A stretch of 11,866 nucleotides of DNA from JALVIU01 sp964462295. Its GTDB lineage: Bacteria; Atribacterota; JALVIU01. The stretch spans positions 1-11,866 of the forward strand of contig CAYWXH010000048.1 of assembly GCA_964462295.1 (NCBI GenBank), read 5' to 3'. Numbering within the stretch: position 1 is the first letter of the stretch; every line of letters begins with the position of its first letter. Made by a program: the position numbers and the translations under genes. Shown piece by piece: positions 5,884 through 11,866 of this stretch. The notes under the pieces were generated by a model that worked only from the letters and a program-made list of their open reading frames with translations, was not told the origin of the DNA and made no database searches.

Positions 5884-7274
5884 AAAAAATAGTGATATTT
5901 GACCTTGGAACATCTTCTCTCAAGGTATCCATATTTGGAGAGGAGCTTATTTCTGAGGAGAGTTTCTCATATCCTACCTATACAAAAGATGGAAAAATAG
6001 AGCAATATACAAAAGACTGGGAGAAGGCCTTTAAAAAAGGCATAAAATGGCTAATGGAAAGATGTAAATGGGAAGAGGTAGAGGCATTTTCATTTACAGG
6101 CCAAATGGAAGACCTCATAATTGGTGAAGAGATCATACTATATTCAGATACAAGGGGAAAAGAGGCTGTACCTATAATAAATAACCACTTCGGCAAAGAA
6201 AATCTTTATGAGATGCTTGGAAACTATATTGACCCAATGATGCCCCTTACAAAGCTTTATCTATTAAGAGATACTATATCCAAACATAATAAATTAATAC
6301 TTGGAGGAAAGGACTATCTTATACACCTTCTTACGGGAAAGTATGTTACAGACCCAACAAATGCCTCAACTACAGGTCTTTACAATATAAGAGAGAAAAA
6401 ATGGGAAAAAAGGCTTTTAGACTTTATAGGTATTACAGAAGATATGCTTCCTACCATAGAACCACCTGACAGTATAGTAGGCGAAACAGGTCTTGTAACA
6501 AAAAAGATGTTTGGTATCCCAGAAGGGATTAAAATAGTAAATGGTATGGGGGATGCCGGTGCTTCCTACCTTGGTACAAAGATCCAAGATGCTTGTGCAT
6601 CTTTGTACCTTGGGACAACAGGTTGGATTTCTATAACAAGAAAAGATCTTCCAGAAGATGGTATTCCAGGGATATTTACCCTTGACTTTATAGATGGAGA
6701 GTACCTTTTCATAGGGGCACCGCTTAATGTAGGGAAAGTATACAGCTTCTTAAAAGATTTGTTTTCCGATGTTAATATTTCATCTTACAGAATAAAAAAT
6801 CTCCCCATATTTTTACCCTATCTTTCTGGAGAGAGAAGCCCATTTACTGACCCTTATGCCTTATCTTCCTGGATTGGAATAAATGAATCCACAAAAAGGG
6901 AAGAACTTATATTCTCAGCGATGGAAGGGGTCTCTTTTTCAATGTACCACACAGCAGAGGTACTTCTTAGGGAGAATATGCCAAAAACCCTCATCCTTAC
7001 AGGTGGGGTAAGCAAAAATGCATTATGGTCTAAGCTTTTTGCAAATATCTTTGGTAGTATAGTATATATTCCCGAAATAGGGGGCTCTCCATCTCTTGGT
7101 GCATATATATTGGCAAAGAGGGCACTTGGTCTATCAGATGATATAGAAATCAAAATAGATAAACAGTTTGAACCCAATACAGGGTTTATGGCATTTCATA
7201 AGAATAGATATAAAATATATAAGGAACTTTATCCTTTACTTAAAGATACTTATTATAAATTGAAAAGGGGTTGA
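5880..7274 (+). CDS. FGGY-family carbohydrate kinase (substrate uncertain)
   Basis: A 464-residue cytoplasmic ATP-dependent kinase of the FGGY family (glycerol, xylulose, ribulose, gluconate and rhamnulose kinases). The N-terminal domain opens with DLGTSSLK (8-15) and has SFTGQMEDL (71-79). The likely catalytic base is D225 in NGMGDAG (221-227). ATP-binding and hinge motifs follow: LGTTG (244-248), FLPYLSGERSPF (311-322), and LTGGVSKNALW (373-383) with GSPSLGA near 402-408. Length is slightly below xylulokinase. Two positions that contact xylulose in E. coli XylB differ: His after GQM is Glu77, and Asn after the catalytic Asp is Ala226. Xylulose is therefore not assured. It overlaps the permease as ATGA and lies 4 nt before trpB, so it shares their transcript. 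A role phosphorylating the imported compound, perhaps indole-3-glycerol, is inference. An ordinary pentulose kinase remains possible. Confidence 0.88.
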   Translation: MKKIVIFDLGTSSLKVSIFGEELISEESFSYPTYTKDGKIEQYTKDWEKAFKKGIKWLMERCKWEEVEAFSFTGQMEDLIIGEEIILYSDTRGKEAVPIINNHFGKENLYEMLGNYIDPMMPLTKLYLLRDTISKHNKLILGGKDYLIHLLTGKYVTDPTNASTTGLYNIREKKWEKRLLDFIGITEDMLPTIEPPDSIVGETGLVTKKMFGIPEGIKIVNGMGDAGASYLGTKIQDACASLYLGTTGWISITRKDLPEDGIPGIFTLDFIDGEYLFIGAPLNVGKVYSFLKDLFSDVNISSYRIKNLPIFLPYLSGERSPFTDPYALSSWIGINESTKREELIFSAMEGVSFSMYHTAEVLLRENMPKTLILTGGVSKNALWSKLFANIFGSIVYIPEIGGSPSLGAYILAKRALGLSDDIEIKIDKQFEPNTGFMAFHKNRYKIYKELYPLLKDTYYKLKRG

Positions 7275-7278
7275 TAAT

Positions 7279-8445
7279 ATGGCATATTTCGGAGATTTTG
7301 GAGGACAATTTGTCCCAGAGATCCTAACAAAGGCACTAAAAGAGCTTGAAGATGCTTTTTTCAAAATAAAAGATGACAAAACATTTCAAGAAAAACTTAA
7401 TTTTTACCTAACTGAATATGCGGGGAGGCCTACACCACTATATTTTGCGGAAAATTTATCCAAAAAATATGGTGCAAAAATCTATCTTAAAAGAGAAGAT
7501 CTCCTACATACAGGGGCACATAAGATAAACAATACACTGGGGCAGGTACTTTTGGCAAAAGAATTGGGAAAGAAGCGAATAATAGCAGAAACAGGGGCAG
7601 GCCAACACGGGGTAGCTACAGCAACAGCAGCTGCACTCTTTGGACTCTCTTGTGAAGTATATATGGGAGAAGAAGATATCGAGAGACAAAAACCTAATGT
7701 ATTTCGCATGGAGATGCTTGGTGCAAAGGTTGTGCCTGTATCATCAGGAAGCAAAACACTAAAAGATGCTATAAATGAAGCACTCCGTGATTGGGTGACA
7801 AATGTCCAAACTACCCATTATATCATCGGTTCTGTGGTAGGTCCACATCCCTACCCTATTATGGTAAGGGAATTTCAAAGAGTTATAGGAAAAGAGGTAA
7901 AAAGACAGATCATAGAAAAAGAGGGTAGATTGCCTGATTATATAATAGCATGTGTAGGTGGTGGTAGTAATGCAGCAGGGATATTCTATGACTTTATAGA
8001 TAAAGGTCCAAAAATCATAGGAGTAGAGGCAGGGGGAAAGGGAATAGATACAGATTACCATGCGGCAACACTTGTTAAAGGGAAGATAGGGGTAGTGCAT
8101 GGTGCAAAGACTTACATACTTCAAAAGGATGGACAGATCACACCCACACATTCTGTATCTGCAGGGCTTGACTACCCAGGGGTAGGCCCAGAACATAGTT
8201 TCTGGAAAAAAGAGGGGAAAGTTACATATGATGCAATAACAGATGCCCAGGCAATAGATGCATTTTTTGAACTCTCCCGTGAGGAGGGAATAATCCCTGC
8301 ATTAGAAAGTGCACATGCAGTTGCCTATCTCAAAAAACTAAAATTCAAACCAGATGATATAGTAGTTATAAACCTATCAGGAAGGGGAGATAAAGATCTG
8401 GATAATGTAAGGAATTATCTAAAAGAAAGGGGGGATAAGATATGA
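7279..8445 (+). CDS. trpB: Tryptophan synthase beta chain
   Basis: A 388-residue pyridoxal-phosphate enzyme that condenses indole with L-serine to give L-tryptophan, normally as an alpha2-beta2 complex with TrpA. The sequence begins FGDFGGQFVPE as in TrpB1. It carries the PLP lysine K82 in HTGAHKINN, the catalytic Glu104 in AETGAGQHG, the phosphate-binding loop GGGSNA (227-232), HSVSAGLDYPGVGPEH (291-306) and SGRGDKD (367-373), whose Ser binds the PLP ring nitrogen. All key residues are present and the length is standard. AAAAGGGG (7263-7270) is its ribosome binding site, and the ATG follows the kinase stop by 4 nt. It belongs to the canonical TrpB1 type that pairs with TrpA, not to the stand-alone TrpB2 type. 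Expression should depend on the tryptophan T-box about 4.8 kb upstream. Confidence 0.97.
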   Translation: MAYFGDFGGQFVPEILTKALKELEDAFFKIKDDKTFQEKLNFYLTEYAGRPTPLYFAENLSKKYGAKIYLKREDLLHTGAHKINNTLGQVLLAKELGKKRIIAETGAGQHGVATATAAALFGLSCEVYMGEEDIERQKPNVFRMEMLGAKVVPVSSGSKTLKDAINEALRDWVTNVQTTHYIIGSVVGPHPYPIMVREFQRVIGKEVKRQIIEKEGRLPDYIIACVGGGSNAAGIFYDFIDKGPKIIGVEAGGKGIDTDYHAATLVKGKIGVVHGAKTYILQKDGQITPTHSVSAGLDYPGVGPEHSFWKKEGKVTYDAITDAQAIDAFFELSREEGIIPALESAHAVAYLKKLKFKPDDIVVINLSGRGDKDLDNVRNYLKERGDKI

Positions 8446-9191
8446 AAAAGGCATTTTTGGCATATTTTACATTAGGATATCCTAACATAGAGACTACAGA
8501 AGAGGTGATAAAAGGGGCTATAGAAGGTGGGGCAACAGGTATAGAAATTGGAATCCCCTTTTCAGACCCGGTAGCAGATGGACCAACTATCCAACATGCC
8601 CACAACATAGCACTTAAAAATGGGACACTGGCAGATGATGTGTTTTCCCTCCTTAAAAATTTAGGCCCCTATAGAGAGAAGGTAAATTTTTATATAATGG
8701 CATATCTAAATAGTATAATGAATGCACCCTGTGGTATGGAAAATTTTATAAAAAAATCAAAAAAATATGGGGTAGAAGGGTTTATAATCCCTGATTTACC
8801 ATTTTCAGAGATAAAAAGAAAAAAGGTCAAGATAGATTTCCCCCTAATCCTTTTTGCAACAAATGAGTCCCCTTTTGATACATTAAAAGAATACAAAAAA
8901 TATAAGCCCCCCTTTGTTTACTATATAGCAAGATATGGAACTACGGGAGAAAGAAAGACCTTACCAGATGATATAAGAGAAAACATCGCACTTATTAAAG
9001 GGGCAATAGAACTTCCTCTATATATTGGTTTTGGTATTTCAAAAAAAGAACATGTAAAGACCTTATATGAAGTAGCAGATGGGGTTATTGTGGGAAGTCA
9101 CCTCATAAAACTTATAATAGAAAATGAAGACAAAAGGCCTGAAAATATAGGAAAAATCATAAAAGAAGAGGTAAAAAAACTCTTAGGATAG
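8442..9191 (+). CDS. trpA: Tryptophan synthase alpha chain
   Basis: A 249-residue TIM-barrel enzyme, somewhat shorter than the usual 260-270. It cleaves indole-3-glycerol phosphate to indole and glyceraldehyde 3-phosphate and channels the indole to TrpB. The catalytic pair is present and correctly spaced: Glu35 in GIEIGIPFSDP and Asp46 in VADGPTIQ (Glu49 and Asp60 in Salmonella). IIPDLP (115-120), the active-site loop ARYGTTGE (163-170), phosphate-binding GFGIS (196-200) and GVIVGS (214-219) follow. The ATG overlaps the trpB stop as ATGA. Being last in an operon that otherwise holds a transporter and a kinase, with no trpC nearby, raises the question of where its indole-3-glycerol phosphate comes from. 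Its stop codon lies inside a hairpin shared with the convergent gene. Confidence 0.96.
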   Translation: MKKAFLAYFTLGYPNIETTEEVIKGAIEGGATGIEIGIPFSDPVADGPTIQHAHNIALKNGTLADDVFSLLKNLGPYREKVNFYIMAYLNSIMNAPCGMENFIKKSKKYGVEGFIIPDLPFSEIKRKKVKIDFPLILFATNESPFDTLKEYKKYKPPFVYYIARYGTTGERKTLPDDIRENIALIKGAIELPLYIGFGISKKEHVKTLYEVADGVIVGSHLIKLIIENEDKRPENIGKIIKEEVKKLLG

Positions 9192-9210
9192 AGGGGCTTC
9201 CTCTATCCTA
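9184..9210. terminator. Hairpin shared by convergent trpA and acetyltransferase genes
   Basis: TAGGATAGAGG (9184-9194) and CCTCTATCCTA (9200-9210) form a perfect 11-bp stem with a 5-nt loop. Both stop codons (trpA at 9189-9191, acetyltransferase at 9203-9205) lie in the arms. On the minus strand a run of seven T (plus-strand 9173-9179) follows 4 nt after the stem, so termination of the minus-strand transcript is well supported. On the plus strand there is no T-run, so termination of the trp operon here is less sure. Confidence 0.65.
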
Positions 9211-10033
9211 ATTCAAGTACATAAACAAGATAATCTCTAATCCTTTCAAATCCAAATTCTATATACATATTAAGTGCCTTTTTGTTTCTTTTGGTCACAG
9301 AGAGGAATACGGTTTTTCTTCCTTTTCTCTTCATCTTCTTTAAAGACTCATTTAAGAGAAGTTTACCAAAACCCCGTCCTTGAAAAGGAGAAAATATAAT
9401 AATCTCTGATATGGTAAGCTTATTCTGAGAAAAAATATTGACCATTATAAATCCTATAAGCTTTTCCTTGTAATAAAGGTTCATGGAAAACTCTGGCACG
9501 AATATCCCTTCTCTCCCCGTATAGAGAAATGTATAAAGCTCAGAAAGGTCAGAAGGGGAATAAGAGGAAAAGATAAGTCTATCATATGTTGGGATCGAAT
9601 CAAAGCAAAGGGTTATCTTTTCCTTTATAGGGCTTAAGAGAAAAGGTGCCAATTCTATGTCTTTAGGTACCATAACATCATGGGACATATATTTTTCAAG
9701 ATCAAGGCTCATCTCTGCCCTTTTTATAGCCATACCTCCTCTGGCTTCCAAAAAATCTGTAAACGGATTTGGCACCAAGGCATAGTGAAGTAAAAGCTTG
9801 GAGCCAAATCGCCTCACAAGATCTATAATCTTTTCAAAGAGGTCCCCATACTTACTATCACTTAAGGGTTCTATTATATTAAAACTTACTATCTGTGATT
9901 CTATAAACTCTCTGATGATTACTGTACCAAATGAAAGTTTTCCCTCTTTTATCTCAAATACCTTTACACCATCAGGAAACAGAATATTTAATTGGTCATA
10001 ATTAAATATTTGAATAAGCTCCATATCTTCCAT
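9203..10033 (-). CDS. GNAT-family N-acetyltransferase
   Basis: A 276-residue protein. The C-terminal half (about 150-276) is a GNAT domain: beta strands around LIGFIMVNIF and LTISEIIIF, the acetyl-CoA pyrophosphate-binding motif QGRGFG (218-223), and a terminal NKKALNMYIEFGFERI segment (250-265). The N-terminal half has no motif A, but its EARGGMAIKRAEMSL (96-110) resembles the end of a GNAT fold, so it may be a tandem protein with a degenerate first domain. The acyl acceptor cannot be predicted. The start is uncertain: the first ATG (10031-10033) lacks a good ribosome binding site, and an ATG three codons later is equally possible. It begins 12 nt after the adenine deaminase stop, so it is probably the second gene of that transcript. 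Confidence 0.85.
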   Translation of the reverse strand: MEDMELIQIFNYDQLNILFPDGVKVFEIKEGKLSFGTVIIREFIESQIVSFNIIEPLSDSKYGDLFEKIIDLVRRFGSKLLLHYALVPNPFTDFLEARGGMAIKRAEMSLDLEKYMSHDVMVPKDIELAPFLLSPIKEKITLCFDSIPTYDRLIFSSYSPSDLSELYTFLYTGREGIFVPEFSMNLYYKEKLIGFIMVNIFSQNKLTISEIIIFSPFQGRGFGKLLLNESLKKMKRKGRKTVFLSVTKRNKKALNMYIEFGFERIRDYLVYVLELG

Positions 10034-10045
10034 TAAAATCTAGAT

Positions 10046-11767
10046 CTAAACAAATAAATTCACTATCTTATGGGCACCTACATCAACTATACCTTGGTCT
10101 GTAAGCCTCAAGGTAGGGATTACCTCTAACTGCACAAAGGCCAATGTCATAAAAGGATCTTCAAGGGTTGCACCCAGATTCTTTGCAGCCTTCTTTACAT
10201 CCCTTATCTTTTCTGCAACAAACTCCACCTTCTTATTTGACATAAGCCCTGCTATAGGGAGAGGTAGCTCTTCAATTACATGTCCATCTAAGGCTACAAC
10301 AAGTCCACCTTTTAACTCTATAACCCTATTTAGTGCAGTAAGTATATCCACATCATTTGTACCTACTCCTAAAAGATTATGTGCATCATGTCCCACAGAT
10401 GTAGCAAGTGCCCCCCTTTTGAGCCCTACGCCAGTTATGAAACCTTTGCTTAGCTTTTTCTCCTTGGAATACCTATTTACAACAACTGCCTTTAGTAAAT
10501 CCCTCTCGGTATCAGATTCTACATAACTATTACCATTTACATCCATTACTACCTCTTCTGTTAAAAGGTCACCATCCATTACCTTGATAACACGAATCTT
10601 ATCCCCTGCCCTCTTTATTTTTATATCTTCTGCTAAGATCTCAGGACATCTAAAGGAGTTATACACTTCATCAACTATATAAGGCTCTCCCTTTACCCTT
10701 GCAATAAGTTTTCCATCTATAGCTACCACCTTTGCATCTTTTATTACCATTTTAGGCTCAAAATCTTCTAGGGAGTCTGTTATCACCATATCTGCTTTAT
10801 ATCCTGGGGAAATTGCCCCCATACTTCTTAACCCATAATGTCGTGCTGTATTAATAGTTGCCATTTTTATTGCAAAAATTGGATTAATACCTTTCTGAAT
10901 AGCTTTTCTTACAATATAATCTATATGCCCCTCAACAAGAATATCCCCTGGGTGTTTATCATCTGTACAGAATGAAAGATGTGGGTATGTATATTCGTTT
11001 ATAAGGGGAAGTAATGCCTCCATATTCCTTGCACTTGAGCCTTCTCTTATAAGGACCTGCATACCTCTTGCAAGTTTTTCCTTTGCCTCATCCAAAAAAG
11101 ACGATTCGTGATCCGAACGTATAAATGCAGCAATATAGGCATTTAATTCTTTTCCCCCAAGTCCTGGAGAATGCCCATCTATCTTTTTATACTTATGTCT
11201 TATAAGCTCTATCTTGGTAAGAAGGTCTCTATCTCCATTTATAACACCTGGAAAATTCATAACCTCACCAAGCCCCAAAACCCTCGGGTGTTTCTCTACA
11301 AAACCTATCATATCCATAACATCTACTACAGCCCCAGAAGTAGATAGGTCTGTAGCAGGTACACAAGAGGGCAACATAAGATAGATGTTAAGTGGTATCC
11401 CCTCTGTATAACGAATCATGTATTCTACCCCTTTAAGCCCTGCTACATTTGCAATCTCATGAGGGTCAGCTATAACTGTTGTGGTTCCTCGTGTAAGTAC
11501 AGCACGGGCAAACTCTACAGGGTCTACCATAGCACTCTCTATATGAAGATGTGCATCTATAAGCCCTGGCACTACATATGCACCTTGTAAATCTAAGACC
11601 TCTTTCCCTTCAGTATAGTCTCCTATACCTGCAATCCTTTTTCTATATATAGCAATATTTGTTTTCTCTATCTCTCCACTGAAGACATTTACAAGTTGTG
11701 CATTTTTTATAAGAAGGTCAGCAGGTACATCCCCCCTTGCAACAGGTAAAATATCAATAATATTCAT
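10046..11767 (-). CDS. ade: Adenine deaminase
   Basis: A 573-residue binuclear metal-dependent amidohydrolase converting adenine to hypoxanthine and ammonia in purine salvage. The frame extends to 11791, but AAAGGAGG (plus-strand 11774-11781) sits 6 nt before the ATG at 11765-11767 (M-N-I-I-D-I-L), so that start is chosen. The resulting length is close to the Bacillus enzyme. Metal and catalytic motifs: GLIDAHLHIES with His73 and His75, ADPHE (around 101-104), LGLGEVMNFPG with Glu168, DGHSPGL with His199, and CTDDKHPGD with Asp269/270. The C-terminal adenine-deaminase domain includes a GHDAHNLLGVGTND segment. No promoter is visible between the gene and the terminator just upstream (11790-11816). 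It is followed by the acetyltransferase gene. Confidence 0.96.
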   Translation of the reverse strand: MNIIDILPVARGDVPADLLIKNAQLVNVFSGEIEKTNIAIYRKRIAGIGDYTEGKEVLDLQGAYVVPGLIDAHLHIESAMVDPVEFARAVLTRGTTTVIADPHEIANVAGLKGVEYMIRYTEGIPLNIYLMLPSCVPATDLSTSGAVVDVMDMIGFVEKHPRVLGLGEVMNFPGVINGDRDLLTKIELIRHKYKKIDGHSPGLGGKELNAYIAAFIRSDHESSFLDEAKEKLARGMQVLIREGSSARNMEALLPLINEYTYPHLSFCTDDKHPGDILVEGHIDYIVRKAIQKGINPIFAIKMATINTARHYGLRSMGAISPGYKADMVITDSLEDFEPKMVIKDAKVVAIDGKLIARVKGEPYIVDEVYNSFRCPEILAEDIKIKRAGDKIRVIKVMDGDLLTEEVVMDVNGNSYVESDTERDLLKAVVVNRYSKEKKLSKGFITGVGLKRGALATSVGHDAHNLLGVGTNDVDILTALNRVIELKGGLVVALDGHVIEELPLPIAGLMSNKKVEFVAEKIRDVKKAAKNLGATLEDPFMTLAFVQLEVIPTLRLTDQGIVDVGAHKIVNLFV

Positions 11768-11789
11768 AAAAAACCTCCTTTCTATATAC

Positions 11790-11816
11790 AAAAAAGACCG
11801 CCATATGGCGGTCTTT
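11790..11816 (-). terminator. Intrinsic terminator between the right-edge gene and ade
   Basis: A perfect 24-nt palindrome (11793-11816, arms AAAGACCGCCAT/ATGGCGGTCTTT) is followed on the minus strand by T residues to 11790. It ends the gene cut by the right edge. Its T-run lies only about 9 nt from the ade ribosome binding site. Confidence 0.8.
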
Positions 11817-11828
11817 CAACCATCTCCC

Positions 11829-11866
11829 CTATTTTCCACCAGGAATCTTACCCTCTACACCTTCTA
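11829..11866 (-). CDS. C-terminal fragment of an unidentified minus-strand gene
   Basis: The minus strand enters the window in a frame that reads E-G-V-E-G-K-I-P-G-G-K and stops at TAG (11829-11831), 12 nt before the terminator hairpin. The other two minus-strand frames contain stops in this stretch, so this is the only open one. Eleven residues cannot identify the protein. A nucleoside-type binding protein next to adenine deaminase would make sense but is only a guess. Position and orientation put it upstream of ade. Confidence 0.5.
   Translation of the reverse strand, partial: EGVEGKIPGGK

Noticed and set aside
2544..7274. Plain ribose or xylose utilisation operon
   Set aside because: Family assignments alone would suggest it, but the genes are translationally coupled to trpBA and lie behind a tryptophan T-box, with no isomerase or sugar-responsive regulator. 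It remains an alternative for the substrate, not the preferred reading.
11768..11791. Longer adenine deaminase starting at 11791
   Set aside because: It would translate the ribosome binding site, and the eight extra residues are not part of the family's usual N-terminus.
1..11866. CRISPR arrays, insertion sequences, tRNA or rRNA genes
   Set aside because: No regularly spaced repeats, transposase frames, terminal inverted repeats or cloverleaf structures were seen. The only structured RNA is the T-box leader.

Overview
The window comes from an AT-rich bacterial genome. Arginine is coded mostly by AGA/AGG and isoleucine often by ATA, proteins are rich in Lys/Glu/Ile, and genes are packed with 4-nt ATGA-type overlaps. 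The solute-binding protein has a plain Sec signal peptide and no lipobox cysteine, which fits a diderm better than a typical Firmicute. A deep-branching thermophilic anaerobe (Dictyoglomota, Caldisericota, Atribacterota or Thermotogota type) is my guess. No marker gene here settles it.

Layout. Bases 39-2105 (minus strand) encode a secreted or envelope VIT/von Willebrand A protein. Bases 2106-2543 are a dense regulatory region. It holds two divergent promoters whose -35 boxes overlap, then a complete tryptophan T-box riboswitch (specifier UGG, antiterminator bulge UGGC, alternative intrinsic terminator). The riboswitch is followed by a second strong Shine-Dalgarno sequence with no normal start codon. 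Bases 2544-9191 (plus strand) are one tightly coupled six-gene operon: a ribose/xylose-type ABC importer (binding protein, double ATPase, permease), an FGGY-family carbohydrate kinase, then trpB and trpA. A shared hairpin separates trpA from a convergent pair of minus-strand genes, adenine deaminase (10046-11767) followed by a GNAT acetyltransferase (9203-10033). The right edge holds an intrinsic terminator and the last codons of another minus-strand gene. The left edge may hold the start of one more.

How the genes may work together. The T-box reads uncharged tRNA-Trp, so the whole operon should switch on in tryptophan starvation. The operon contains only the last tryptophan-biosynthesis enzyme (TrpBA) and none of trpE, G, D, C or F. 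Its other four genes look like sugar import and phosphorylation. A hypothesis that explains the mixture is salvage: import of an unphosphorylated indole polyol such as indole-3-glycerol, phosphorylation by the FGGY kinase to indole-3-glycerol phosphate (the TrpA substrate), and conversion to tryptophan by TrpBA. The T-box and gene order are read from the sequence. The substrate is inference. The transporter is not built like the known T-box-controlled TrpXYZ system.
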